From Pascua guehoae (Eukaryota > Basidiomycota > Tremellomycetes > Trichosporonales > Trichosporonaceae): a DNA stretch of 64,000 bases. Location of the stretch: the NCBI GenBank assembly GCA_001600415.1, contig BCJX01000005.1:1730008-1794007 (forward strand). The letters are read 5' to 3'. Made by a program: the position numbers and the translations under genes. The notes beneath the pieces were generated by a model. The model had not been told where the DNA came from and did not search any database. It saw nothing but the letters and a program-made list of their open reading frames with translations. Positions 45,371-57,550 of this stretch are shown here, in pieces; positions within the stretch are counted from its first letter, which is position 1; every line of letters starts with the position of its first letter.

Positions 45371-46895
45371 GTGTGCCGTTTGTATGCGGTCGGAAGTAAA
45401 AAATAAAGAGTGGGATGGGAATCAATAGGAATGAGCGATGAATATAGTACTTACTGTGGTGTCTGGGTCCTTTGCCAGGATGTTAACTGTCAGGGGTATG
45501 TAGAGGTCCCCCTCTCTCCTTCGCTGAGCATGTGCACGTGGCTAGTACTTTCTGTCGTAATGAGCGATAGAGCGATACATGGAATGAGTGCACGTCCGCG
45601 AGTATATGTAGAGCGCTTGGAGGCGGCTCGAGCGTACGTGTGATGGCGCGTGCGTGCTAGGCTCGAGTCCCTACGATTCAATCCCGCGTGGAACGAATCG
45701 TCAGCGGCCTCCTAGATGGGGCAGCGCTGCAAGTGCAACTTGGCCTCACTTGCGACCGAGCCGGGTCTCAAACGCAGAATGGTGCTGCTAACATTGCAGC
45801 ACCACGTCACCACCTGACTCATTGGTATTCACAGTGATGAACCTTCCTGATTTGCCCAGCCTCCCTTAGCCCGATGACGGCTGAGGGAGCTGACAGGCGG
45901 CAGTACTTGGGCGGGGCGGCAGACGAACCGAACACCACTCTCCATGTCGCTGCACTAATGTAATTCCGTAACGTCTCTCGCGGCCACTTGTCACGGGTGC
46001 TGTTGGGGACGAGGGCATGGCTTGTTGAAGCACGGGCACGACAAGGGCGCAAGGGCGGGCAACGCCGAGGGAGGAGATTCTATACTACTGTAGTACACCA
46101 GAGCGCGCCAAGCCGCCTGCGAACTCCTGCGAATGACCGATCGCGGAACTTCTGCGCACTAAAATGGAGAATCCCTGTTCAGTGGCCCAATGATGATAGT
46201 GCCTGAGATTAGACTTTGTTGTGAGAAGTCACACTTGAACGCCTCGACGTTTTGCGATGGCTAGTGCGACTCTGAATATTCTTCCCTTCTGCGCTAGTCC
46301 AGTCTCCACGGCCGTTACCTTTCGGGATAGATGCACTGTACCGCATGCTTGTCCACGGTGCCGTAAATTGCAATGGGATGGGGGAATTATGAACACAACT
46401 AGCACCCTCGGAACGAGGTTAACCGCGCAAAGAACGCCGATGTTTCCGGTTCGGCCATCATCATGATGTCACCCACCTGAACTAGTGGCACTTTAGAACT
46501 TCGGTGTGGCGTTGTGTTTTGCAACTGGCTTCTATTTCCTCCTCCTTGTTTCCTGTCTCTACTGAGCAGCTGACACTGATCATCCCTGATGACGACGACG
46601 TGCGAACATATGGTACCCACCTGCTCAAGAGCGGTCAGATGACAGCGGCAAACGCCGCTGCTGTATTGGGATTCTCGTGACGATGGTGGTGGCCTCAACA
46701 CGGCCACAACGACGTTCTTGGTCTGGGGTTGTGGGACCATGTTGGAGAACCCATGACGGCAGTGCCGCCTTGCAATTCACTAGCCCATTGCCTCGCTCCG
46801 GGACGGAAACTCAAAGGGAGATGCTCTCCAACAAGGGAACAGCGAGCGGACGATGGCAGTGAGAGGGGACGACGGTTACGGCGCTGGCGTGTTTG

Positions 46896-46910
46896 AAATG
46901 GGATATAAGA
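46896..46910 (+). promoter_or_regulatory. TATA-type core promoter of the second peptide gene
   Basis: AAATGGGATATAAGA lies about 95-108 nt before the ATG and matches the element before copy 1. Confidence 0.7.
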
Positions 46911-46970
46911 AGGCCCTCCAAGAGGCTTGATCAAGTCATGCCAGCCGTTCCAACTCCACCTAGCCTCCCA

Positions 46971-47000
46971 ACACATCCCAACACATCCCAACACATCCCA
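46971..47000 (+). repeat. ACACATCCCA x3 in the 5' UTR of the second peptide gene
   Basis: Three perfect 10-bp copies end three bases before the ATG at 47004. Copy 1 lacks this repeat. Confidence 0.9.
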
Positions 47001-47003
47001 ACA

Positions 47004-47469
47004 ATGAAGTTCTCCTTCGTCGCCATTGTCGCCATCCTAGGTGCAACGGCCAATGCGACCGCGATCGCCCGTGATGGTTCGACTTCGCTATACGTTCCCT
47101 CGCGCGACATCACCTGCAGCCCCACCAGTGACGGCGGCACCTACTGCGTCAAGGGCCACATTGACAATGCGCCCAGCGTGCGTATCCGCTCTAGCTCTCA
47201 CCCTTCTCATGAACTGACACGTACAGATCGAAGACCTGGACTTGAGCTTGTTGACGCGCGACCTTCCCGACTCGACCCCCGCCGAGCGTGCCCTCACTGG
47301 ACTCGACAAGCGCCTGTCTTGCGTCCAAGAGACCCTGTGCTGGACCCACTGCTTCGCCATCGGCTACTGCAATGCGTACTGCGACAAGGGCGTGTGCCAC
47401 TGCAAGTGCATGGACAAGACGCCGTGGTACAAGGTCGTCCCATGCATCACGACCAGCTGCAACTCGTAG
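47004..47469 (+). CDS. Secreted cysteine-rich peptide precursor, defensin-like (copy 2)
   Basis: Two exons (47004-47177, 47227-47469) give 138 residues, paralogous over the whole length to copy 1. Shared blocks are the signal peptide MKF..., LYVPSRDITCS, YCVKGHIDNAPS, LPDST and GLDKR. The DKR (85-87) site precedes a 51-residue mature peptide (88-138) with the same ten-cysteine spacing; C-x3-C is CWTHC, the GxC triad is GYC and the CxC pair is CHC. Intron position and phase are identical in both genes. Divergence is concentrated in the propeptide and non-cysteine positions of the mature part. Function is unknown; a secreted antimicrobial or signalling peptide is inferred. Confidence 0.87.
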
Positions 47470-48145
47470 CAAGCAGAGTCTGTACAGTTGGAGAGCAAAG
47501 AGTAGCGAATGAAGTAACAAGAATGCAACCGGGTGCCACTGACACTGTGGCGTTCTGGAGATCGCTGATCGCCGAAAGAGTCTGTCGGCTGTGGGGTGCC
47601 GATCTCGGCAAATTGTCCGTCGATCCTCCACATGCCCGAATGACTACCACCTTCGGGATGCGCTACTGGGCCGCATTATGGGTGAGGAAAGCGCACCCCT
47701 AGGGCCATTGTTAGGCAAGAGGTCCCCCCACATAGCGAACGAAAGTGTCTGAAGGACGCGAGGGTCGGTCTGGCCTCGGTGAGAAATGGGACCGCTGGGT
47801 GGCACATTTCACACGCGTCATCGACCAGCCTAGAACCCGAAACCCCGCGCGCTGCACGCTGCACGTGCACCAATCCACTACTGCAATCCACCACAATCTC
47901 GCCTTGCAAGCCAGGCACCCGGATGCCCGAGTGGGCACCCACCGATGCACTCACAAACAGTCCGGAACATTCCAGCCGTGTCGCACATGAGCCATGACGT
48001 CGCGCTGCTGGCCATCAAATACCCAGTCGATGTCTCATGTTGCTACTGATCGCCCGACGTGCCAGTGCCATTTCCACCACTCACACACCACTCATCTAGC
48101 AAGACAGGTTGCGCGACCTCGGTCTGATCCACGATACTGCACACA
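47470..48145. other. Intergenic stretch
   Basis: This is the 3' flank of the second peptide gene and the promoter of the 183-residue protein gene. No gene was seen. Confidence 0.65.
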
Positions 48146-48975
48146 ATGTCGTCCAACATTGACGCCACGCCCGCCTCGCCCGCTTCGGGATCTACCGTCG
48201 TCGCCGGTGCGACGGACGCGGGCCCGCGCCTGGGTCCCGCCGACAGCATCCCGAACACGCCGTTTGGCTTCCCGATCGAGTACCAACTTCTCCAGAAGGT
48301 GCTTGACAAGGGTGAGTGGGAGGAGTCCGGACCGAGCAGAGTGCCGCATGGCGCGTCAGTAACCCGCACTCCATACGGGTGCCAGGTGCGACCTTGTCAC
48401 CGTCCTCCCTCGCCCCCTTATTGCATTGCCAGCCCACTGACGACAGGCGAAATCACACGCAAGGACATCGACACGGTCCGGCACTCTGCGCGGTGGATGC
48501 AGGGCGGCTCAATCCTCGGCGCGTCCACTGGCATCCCGCTCTACTTTGCCCTCCGTAGGCGTAACCCGCTCGCCCCGGGCCTCCTCGCCTTCACTGCGTC
48601 GGCGCTTACCATGTACGCCGGCGGGATTGGTGGGTTCACCCTGGGCGCCATGCTGGCCGTGCCCTGGATGAAGCGCAGGATGACGGATGGGGATCGGTGA
48701 GTGCATTTGCGAGGGGACGTGCGACTGGCCGCTGGTGTGTAGCTGGTTGACCGTATGGGGCCTTTAGAGAACAAAGGCCGTGCGGGCACAGATCTTGCCG
48801 CCGGCAAGGGTACACGCGAGTTTCCTGCTGACAGCCCAGCAAGGTCAGGGTGTTCGAGCAGCTCGTGCGCGACCACATCGCGGGCGAACTCGAGCACCGC
48901 GCCCACCAGGAAGAAGAGTTTGCGGCCAAGCTCAAGGGCGAGCTCAAGTCGGAGATCAAGGCCAACCCTTCTTGA
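48146..48975 (+). CDS. Small two-TM protein of unknown function
   Basis: Three exons (48146-48311, 48447-48696, 48840-48975) give 183 residues. After a low-complexity Ala/Ser/Pro head comes GFPIEYQLLQKVLDKGEITRKD, then ARWMQGGSILGASTGIPLYFALRRR (hydrophobic segment 1) and LLAFTASALTMYAGGIGGFTLGAMLAVPWMKRRM (segment 2, Gly-rich). A charged helix, VRVFEQLVRDH...EEEFAAKLKGELKSEIKA, closes the protein. Gly-rich paired short helices with basic flanks recall small mitochondrial inner-membrane proteins, but I recognise no family. The start is the first ATG after an in-frame stop region. Confidence 0.75.
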
Positions 48976-49226
48976 GCAGCTTGCTGGATAATGCTAGTAT
49001 CTCGATGCAGTGACAGTCGGCAGTTTGTGTGTACGATGCAAGAACTGTGCGCAGTGCTATGCCACAACCGCAACCACGGGGTTGTCGATTCCTAACTCGC
49101 CATGCTGGGCTCTGTGCTAGCGACGACGTCACAGAACGACAAAATGTCTCTACGTGTCTGCTTGCACTGTCTTTAGACTGCAGGCTGAGCGCGCATCTCC
49201 TGCTGTGCATATTGTCAACGGATTGC

Positions 49227-49231
49227 AAAAA
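49227..49231 (-). terminator. RNA polymerase III T5 terminator
   Basis: TTTTT on the minus strand, 12 bases past the 3' end of the tRNA-His gene, as expected for a polymerase III stop. Confidence 0.85.
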
Positions 49232-49242
49232 GGTTTTGGACG

Positions 49243-49330
49243 TGACTGCACGCTGAATCGAACAGCGGTCTCTTCGGATCGGCATTGAAGCAACCACAAC
49301 GAAGCGTACTAACCACTATACTATGCAATC
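49243..49330 (-). tRNA. tRNA-His (GTG) with a 16-nt intron
   Basis: The cloverleaf is complete on the minus strand: acceptor GATTGCA/TGCAGTC with one G.T pair, D-arm GTATAGTGGTTAGTAC, anticodon stem CTTCG/CGAAG, loop TTGTGGC with anticodon GTG, T-arm CGCTG-TTCGATT-CAGCG, and discriminator A. A 16-nt intron (49278-49293) interrupts the loop after position 37, the canonical nuclear tRNA intron site. Box A and box B words are normal, and a T5 stop follows. As in other eukaryotes, the extra G at -1 would be added after transcription by Thg1. Confidence 0.95.
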
Positions 49331-49869
49331 TTCCACGTTGAAAAGCCATCTCTGTCCTTCTCGAGCCGTCGACCAGCTGGACCACATTTCTGGATCATCC
49401 TTCGAAGACGAGATGGAGTGGTCTATCTTGCCCCATCGAACATCGAGGTTGTCGTGGCTTACCACGACAATGTTGTAGAAAATGGAGAATAGAGCAACCT
49501 GGAGAACGGAGATGCCGGGTTCTACCCGTAAGGGAGCGCCCTGGTGCGCCGGCCTCCCGTGGCTGTTTCTACTGTAGCAAATGAGTCGGCAAGACGGAGC
49601 TACCAGATTTGGGACGACTCCCATAGGGCGATATCAAACCATGGAAGGAACGCGAAATTCCTTGGTGAGACGAAATTCCTCACTGAGACTCAGACTTTGA
49701 GAAACGTGTCGTGCATCTGTCAGGCTTTGGCATTTCTGGGCGTCTCGTACAACGCGTACTTTGCAAACTATCAAGGAATGCGGTACAGCAAGTGATTATT
49801 CTAGCTGAGAGTCGACGAGGTGTCCCTGGCGCGACTCGATGTCTTGTGTGTCTAGCGGGGTCTATTCAT
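49331..49869. other. Intergenic stretch between tRNA-His and the amine oxidase 3' end
   Basis: Nothing gene-like was seen. A short direct repeat GAAATTCCT occurs near 49658 and 49671. Confidence 0.6.
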
Positions 49870-52397
49870 CTAAATAGATTCTGTGCTGTTGTAGGGGTTC
49901 TGGGGGTCGTAGGGGAACTTGCGCACAGAGACGTCGCCAGAGTACGAGAACGCGTCCCACTGGACCTTGCCGAGATCGACCGTGCCGAACACAGGCTGGG
50001 CACCAAAGGTTTCGACGTCGGTGGTGCCGTTGTCGTTGTAGTTGATGCGGATCTGGTTGGTGACTGCGCGGGAAGGCTCGTTGAGGAGGAGGTTGTGCGG
50101 GGTGATCATCATGGCCGATTGGGCCGTGGTCATGACCGTGTTGGGGAGGTCGCCCGTGTGGGGCACGTGGTGCATGCCGAGGTTGTACCAGACGACAATG
50201 TCCTCTTGCTCGAGGTCGTCGCCGTCAAAGAAGGTGTCAAAGTCGATAATCGGGTGGGCGGGGTCGTATGCGTTCCAGGCGTTGGCGACGCGCGTCTCCG
50301 AGTCCTTGTACTTTGTCACATAGTATTGGTGGGTGCCGAACGCGCCCGACTTGAGGAGGTTGCTCGAGTCCTCCACCGTCAGGTGCATGCCCGCGCCGCC
50401 GCGGCTGGGCATCATCTTCCACCCGCGCTCCTCGCCGTACTTGTTCTTCTCATCCTTGTTGAGGATGAGCACGTGCTCCTTGCCGTTTGGCGCCCAGTTC
50501 ATCTTGCCGTGCGCCTCGTTGGTCACCTCGCTGCGGACCAGGTGCATCGTGTTGCGCGGCTTGTCGGACCACTTGTACTTTACTGTGGCGGGCTCAAAGC
50601 TGTCCTTGACCATCGTGTTCTTGCTGCCCAGGACGTCAAAGTCGGCCTTGAACGTGAGGACGTGGTCGTGCATGCTTCCGGACAGGTTGTCGTGGATCTT
50701 GTAGCCGTACCCTATTCGTTAGCCATCACAGTTACTGTGCTGTTTTGGTGCGACTCACCCTCGTTGGCGTAATAGTAGGCAGACTGGATGTATCCCGACG
50801 CTTGGACGATAGTTTCCATCGTTCCATCTGGCGTAAGCTCATGAAGGTTGCTGCTGGGCTAGGCTCTCTCACCAAGGTAGAATTGCGTCGTCACAGTGTA
50901 GTCGTAATTGCCGACCACATACACTGAGCGAACCACCAGCGCAATATTCTTGGTTGCGGAGACCAGACGCTGGGACGAGTGGCGCTGAAGGACGTAGTTC
51001 TGGTCGGCCTCAAAGATGGTAATGCCGCAAGGGTGGGTCTTGCTGACCTCGGACGCGTGGAAGGTCGCGTTGAGGCACATGGCGTACTCTGGCATATCGT
51101 AGCCGGGGATCTGGGAGAATCCAAACGGTCCAAAACCGTAGTACGTGTCGAGGTACGAGACGCCAGACTGGACGGGATCGTTGCCTGCGTAGTGCGCAAT
51201 GGCCTCCTGGAGACCGAGCTCGTACAGGACACGCTCGCCCTTGTACTTGATGTCGAAGAAGCGGAGGCCCGTGTCGCGCGTGTACGTGAGGTAGAAGGTA
51301 AAGTCCATCCACTCGACGTACTTTTGTTCCGCGTCGACCTTGAAGCGCTGCCCAGCAGGCTGTACCTGCTGGGGCGGGGGAAGCGTCTCGAGCGGGAGCG
51401 CGTCGCCCGGGGTCTTGTCGGTGCCGACCCAGTCGCCCGAGTAGTTTGGCGTGAGCTTGTTGAACCCAGGCTTCTCCCATGCACAGCGGAAGTCGTCGAT
51501 CGAAGTGTAGTATTCGTCGGCGTACAGAATACCCATGAGCGACCACTTGGACTGGTCACGCCCCGTAATGTCGGCCTTGAGGTAGAGACCCTGGGGGAGC
51601 AGGGTCCCACCGTCAAAGTATGTGGTCGAGTTGGCAAACTCGACCTCACCTGGAAGCCGCCAGAAGCCGCCCCAGTACACGGCGCGGTCGTTTCCGTGCT
51701 CGTCCGTCTCGTGCTGGACGGGGTCAATGCCCCAAATGTCGAATGTGTTCTCGAGGTCCTCGCTCGTCTCGATTGTCGCGTTGAGGAGGTCGCTGATAAT
51801 GTCCTTGAAGAGCATCGACTGCTCGACGAGGAATGCCGACGGGCTGTCGAGGTCGTAGACGCGAATCTTGGCGTCCTTGGACGTCGATGTGAGCGTGTTG
51901 GGGACGTGGGTGGTCTTGTCGCTGATGGGAAGAGGGCCCACACGCCAGTCCTGCGCGTACGGCTCCTCGGTCGCTCCGAAAAGGAGACTCGCAATAGCGT
52001 ACCGCGCAGGTTCAGCGCCGTCTCCGTCGAGGTAGGCGAGGACGTCCGCCTTTGGCGGGGCCGCCAGGTCAACGACCATGATCGTATTGTCCCAGTCACC
52101 TGCGTCGGCAACAGCGGTAAGGTTGAGGTCGGCTTGCTCGTGCAGATACGCAATGACCGAAGCAGCCTCATCGTTGCTCAGATGGAGGAACGGATTGGCC
52201 TTGGGAGCCGTGACGGTCGGGTACGACGACGTCTCCGCTACCTGGTCGATGAAGGTGCCGCCGCTGCGCCGAAGTGGGCCGCGGTAGCCTGGGCGACGGA
52301 CAGAGGACATCTTGGGTGTCGGGATGGCCCAGGCCAGGTCCACCAGACTGGCGAGACCCAGGCCAAAGGCCAGGTGTGAGAGGAGTGAAACGCGCAT
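49870..52397 (-). CDS. Secreted copper amine oxidase
   Basis: Three exons (52397-50873, 50827-50759, 50711-49870) give 811 residues. A signal peptide covers about 1-24 (LGLASLVDLAWA then IPTP). The TPQ cofactor Tyr is Y498 in the conserved N-Y-D-Y (497-500). Copper ligands H546 and H548 sit in the H-x-H of SMHDHVLTF, and a third His lies in NLGMHHVPHTGDLPNTVM. YLDTYYGFGPFGF holds the general-base Asp of the family. Several NxT/S sequons fit an extracellular glycoprotein. It oxidises primary amines to aldehydes with release of ammonia and hydrogen peroxide, probably for nitrogen acquisition. Length fits the larger fungal/PPLO-like group. Introns 1 and 2 are 45 and 47 nt. Confidence 0.95.
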
Positions 52398-54210
52398 TGT
52401 GTTGCTTGCTGGTTGGGGCTGTAAGATCGTTTGGGTCTCGCCTTTATGCCGCTGAGGTGCTCGATCGCCTCCTGACAGTGCTGGGTGGTGTCTCTACGGC
52501 CCCCGAAATCAGTTCGTCAAGTCTGCCGCGCGCTCTCCGGCTCGCCGCCCGTTGAGGCGATTGGCGTCATCGGTTGTTGGTCGCGTAACCACTGTTATCA
52601 TAGCCGTTGTGATGAGTAACGCTCGTCAGACCGTTCATACTGTACTGTACAGTTCCATGGTCTCTTGGCATGGCATCCGACAGGAGTGAGGTTGCCCATA
52701 ATGCATGTAACGGCGTCAACGCCGTTGCGGTGTAGTTTCCGCACCAGTCGGAGAACAAGGCACGATAGGCGTTCCGAACAGACAGATGTCACCGCGTGGT
52801 CGAACTGGTGGGCTATCCAAGGAAGCGTCCGTAATTGCGGAGAACACGCATGATGAAGTGGGTGTGTGGTTCAGGGCCATCGAAGAGTAATGATGAAGAA
52901 CGAACAGGAGGATGAGTTTTCATCAGAGCGTTCGTACTCACTTATCTTTGTCTCGGACGGTGGCTGACGCCTATCTGTTTGCTCGGCACCTGGGGCCTGG
53001 CAGCGGGGCACCGTTATCAACCGTCCACCGGGCCGACACCGACAGTACCTCGTTACGAGTTGGTCACCAAGGGTGGTCACTAGGGCTTGAGAGGCAAGTA
53101 AAGCTGGGATACAGGTATTCAGTGAGACCGATGCCACAGATCCATGGAACGATGTGGGTCAGATCACCATCACCGCAGAGATGTCACTTGTACACTGTCG
53201 GAGTTAGGCCGATGTGTTCGGATATATACCGAGTAGAGACTCACCTCCTAGTAACGCCTCCAAATGGCATCGCAACAAACAGCTTGGACAGTCGAATAGG
53301 TAGTCTTCCGCCTATCAATGGTGGGCAGGGCAATCTCAAGGTGGCGGCTTGCGACATACCAGCTTAGCACCGAAAGTCTTGGCACTCTTCTTACCCTGGA
53401 CCACCAAAATGCATCCGCGGCCCGAGCGATACTGCACCTGGAGAGGAAGAATGAGGTTCTGAGCGCCGAAGAATGATGATGTGATGATTGTGAGAATGGG
53501 CTGCGCAGTAGTGTGCTGACTTTGGAGACCCGACCCGTCCCCCTGCATGCCGGTATGGGTGAACCAGTCACCGTTGGAATAGAACAGGCACCGAACCGGG
53601 AGCCCGATGACGTGTCCACGATTTGGACAACAACACGGCAAGGTGGCCGACCGTGTCCTCGCTTCACCCCTTCTGTGGCCGCCTTGTGATGTGCTGTTCT
53701 GTACATGGCCGCCGCATTGAAATGTCAGGGGCGTAAGGCTAGCTTAAGGACCATTGACACGTGAGTGCTTGCTCTACAGATTGGCGACAGGGATGTTAAT
53801 GGCCACGGTATTGACCAAGGCGCGCAACACTTCGCCCACTGAACAAAGACACTTTCTGGTAGACTAACTGTGTACTTGGAGCCACTTGATCGGCACCGGA
53901 GCTGGATGTCATGACACACAATCCAACTTTGATGTGCTAAACGTGTGTCGGCAGCCGGGGACACTTGGTGAACCTTGCACTTCCCGACGATGGAGCACGG
54001 GCATGGAAAGCGTCACTCGAAATACAGAGTTTGTTTACATTACGACATTGCCGAGGCGGCGGGACACGAACATGGCCACGATGGGTGTGCCCCTCTGCAC
54101 GCCATCCACCACGATGGCAACGGTACCGACGAGCGACGAGATGGAGCAGTATAATAACTCACGACGCCGGATGGACATCAGACACGACCCCTTTCAAGTG
54201 ACCGTCCACC
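52398..54210. other. Divergent intergenic region
   Basis: It contains the promoters of the amine oxidase (minus) and the GDSL lipase (plus). No gene was seen. The last 100 bases include ATAATAACTC at about 54151-54160, possibly near the lipase transcription start. Confidence 0.6.
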
Positions 54211-56044
54211 ATGCTCTCGATAGCCGTCACTGCCGTGTTCGTGGCCCTCGCAATCCCCGCGCAGGCCAACCCGATCGGTTTCAAGCGCGACATTGCCGCG
54301 TCCGAATACCGCCCCGTCGCGCAGGTGTACCCTGGGCAATATGAGACACTGGCGACCATGGCCCAGTGCCCGCCGCTTACTCGCCGGCCGGTGCCCGCGG
54401 ATGCGAGGGACGTGTGAGTTCGTAATGTGGCTTTAGCTGCTGACAACAGCCGCCCCGACGACATCACGACGATCATGGCTCTGGGCGACTCGCTGACTGC
54501 AGCGTTCTTCGCCAAGTGTGAGTATGCATGTGGCTGTTCGGCGCAGGCTGCACTCAAGGCGAGGAGGGACGTTCTATGATGCTGTCTCCTTCAGAGATCC
54601 TAATGCCCAGCCCAGAGACCTACCCAGATCTTCGAATACCGTGGCGTATCCTACGTCACGGGCCAGGATTCGGGCGCGATCACTCTCGCCAACATGCTTG
54701 GACACTACACTCCGCTTGTTGGCGGGTCCAAGGGAAAGCAACTCGCCACGATCTGCTTCACCGAAGGTCTGTGTACACCCCAACTCAACCCGGGTGTGGC
54801 GGGGCTCAATGCTGCGATCAGTGGTGCTCTTGCGGGCAACTTTGAGTTCGAGGCGACATGTGAGTGGCAGGGAATGAGAGAGGGGCAAGGTGTAAACCAG
54901 GTGGAAGTGTGTGGAGGCGATTACTAACCCCCAAGCATACCTCATCCCTCAGTACAAGAAACTGGAGCCGAAGACTGATGGATGGGCGCTGCTTAATGTC
55001 ATGATTGGCGCGAACGACCAGGTGAGTCGACTGACATCGTTGTTGCTGTGATCGGCTCATCTGCTTTGAAAGTCATACTTCATCTTACAGGGCTAACGCC
55101 GCAGTGCCGATACTGCCTTTCGTGTGAGCACCCGTGGGGGTAGCACACCCTTACCCAACTCACCTACTGACATTCAGCCGATACGGGCAAAGGGGACGCT
55201 GAAAGCTACGCCAGCCAGATCAAGGACGCGGTCGAGAGGGTCAGCGCTGTTGTCCGTGCGTACAGTCAGCAGTCAAGTAGGAAGCCTGTGCAATGCTAAC
55301 ACCACCCAGCCAAGCTGATCGTGAATGTTAGTGAGTATATATGTCGCTGGTGCTCGTAGAGCCATGCCAACGTGTCCCAGTCAGCAACATCCACGTTTCT
55401 GAAATCTACAACAAGACATTCTCCGACCCATACTGGTACGTCCCACGTCCCCTTCATCACCGCCCACACCCTGCTCACGTCGGCAGCAAACAAAACGCAC
55501 TGTTCAAAAACCTGCCCCACTTTTCGATCGAGTGCTCGTGCGCGTGGCTCCTGGGCCCCACAGGCGACCAGAAGCGGGCCAAGATGGACGAGCTCGTTGC
55601 CGAGTACGAGGCGGCGCTCAAGACGGTCGTCAATGGGTGGAATGCAGAAAATAATCCCAACTTTGCCGCAGTGTGGCAGCCGTACCGGCCCGTGCTGAGC
55701 ATTCGCGATGCGCCGATCCAGGGCTTGTCGCCGGCTGACTGCTTTCACCCGTCCGAGCTGGGTCATCGGGGTATTGCGGCCGCGCTGTGGAATCGGATGG
55801 TATTCAAACTGGTACGTCTTGGTAGACTGGGAGCTGCACCAACCTTCACCGTGTCCTCTTCCTCTCCATCTTCGCGATCGTCAGCCCAAGGCGTCATCCC
55901 CGATTCTTGTCATTGCCCCCGAGCACTGCCGTCCTCAGCTGACGCCAATAGGACCAAAAGTCGGAGATGACCGCGTGGGACGACGGGTTCCCCCTCCGTT
56001 GTCTCGAGGAAAATGATCGCTTCCAGATCGAGCATGTCCCGTGA
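54211..56044 (+). CDS. Secreted GDSL phospholipase B-like lipase
   Basis: Ten exons (54211-54413, 54450-54517, 54611-54859, 54936-55021, 55105-55123, 55178-55255, 55310-55330, 55381-55435, 55487-55811, 55952-56044) give 398 residues. Two exons are tiny (19 and 21 nt). A signal peptide (about 1-20) is followed by FKR, a possible Kex2 site. SGNH blocks: MALGDSLTA with S82, GQDSGA, NVMIGANDQ with N200, and DCFHPSELGH with D344/H347. The order and the ATICFTEG/VAGLNAAISGALAGN region match the phospholipase B-like (PLB1-type) SGNH group. It should release fatty acids from phospholipids outside the cell. The acceptor of exon 3 is the least certain; 54611 keeps the frame best. Confidence 0.85.
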
Positions 56045-57550
56045 GCGGACTTTTGATTCGCTCAATGTACTTTGAAATGGAAACAGTGTCGAACGGTAAG
56101 ACAGCGACCGTAGTTCCGCTATTGCTATTGCCGGCGCTTGTCTGATCGTTGCGTGGTGCCACAACAGAGCAGGCCATGACTTGCGTTGGGCACACTGGCC
56201 GTAAACGCCACTTTGCCTACCGAGTCAGGATAGTCATGGCGCATTTAGATGGCTGAGGCGCGCTAATGGTGAGGGGAGAGCCCAGGGTCAATGCTTAGCG
56301 AGTGTACCAGGATACGTAATCGTCGGCGACCTCGGTGTACCGATCGGCCTGAAAAGTTCAACAGCGTGGTAGTGGCTAATTGCCAGTAATTTGCCAGCCT
56401 CTCAAGAGGGCAGTGTGGTGAAGGTGGGAAGAGTCGGACGGAGGTGTGGTGAAAAAAAAGGAGGAACAATGTTGGGGTAATCGAGTGGAACCGAACTAGA
56501 TAGTCAAAGTTCAGGAATCGCTACGAGAGACATACGGCTAGCAGATACGGCTTCAAGGAGGAAGATAAGCTTCAAGACATGCCAAGAGAGTGGCGAGAGA
56601 GACAGCTGACCCACAGACACCTTTGTTGTGCCAACGAAGGCATGGAGAGAAACTCTAAGACACGACAGTCCAGCCTCTGACTACCAAACAATCCAATGAA
56701 CACAGCGATACAGTTATTGGGGACAGAAGCAGGACAGAGACTCCTGATGCGTCAAAACAAGCATGAAGACAAGCTCTAAGACATGCCTAATTCAGCGTTC
56801 GGTTGCGACCATTGGAGTGGAGAGATTGGTTACAGAAACGAGGCGTCCAGAGGCTACGGGTGCGCCAAAGAAGACATGTAAACAAGTTCCAAGACACGAC
56901 TGTCCCCACTACCTCGCCCTCGATCGAGGCCACTGCCAAGCCTGTCCCAGCTGGCAGGCTGGTCTGGCCGTGCGAGCCGCCACTGTGCCACTGTGCCACT
57001 GCGAGGTGCAGATGAAAATCGTTCGCAGCTGCCAGCCTGTCTTCAACAGCGAGGATTTTTTTACCGCCTCGGTTGTCCACTTTGAGAACCAGCCGCTGAG
57101 GCGTCAGCGTCGGAGTCCTGTTTTATCGGGGGTGGAGATAACGCGCAGCTCGGTGTGCCGCAATTGCCGCAAGCGGTCTGTGCCGCCTGCGCCGCGGGCG
57201 CCGTGGCGTTTCATGGCGGTGCACGGTGCTGAGTCACCTTTGCAGCTCACAAATCTGCCGTGCACCCGTGCACCCCATGTGTCGGGTCGCGGTTTTCGAG
57301 GCGAGCGTTACCATTTTCTTTTTGGCATCTTCTTTTGAGCGTTACAAGCCGACGCGCGAGGACGTGCACATGTGCGCACCGTTGGGCAGGAACCTGGAAT
57401 TTTTCGCAATTTGCGACGCGTCGACGCGGTCGCATTGTACCTTTTTTTTTCCGCAACATGATGCATTGCATGCTGCACGCGGCGGCGATCGTTACCTCCA
57501 CACCAATGTGGGACTAAACCCTATTACGCGGTGCTAAAGCGTGGGGAGAT

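Larger units (their letters stand above)
45371..47003. other. Intergenic region between the two peptide genes
   Basis: It contains the 3' flank of copy 1 and the promoter of copy 2, the latter sharing short blocks with the region before copy 1 (46195-46211 equals 44125-44141). Three perfect ACACATCCCA repeats (46971-47000) sit directly before the second ATG. No gene was seen. Confidence 0.6.

Noticed and set aside
50979..52379. 466-codon plus-strand open frame opposite the amine oxidase
   Set aside because: Shadow of the biased codons; the minus strand has complete amine-oxidase motifs.
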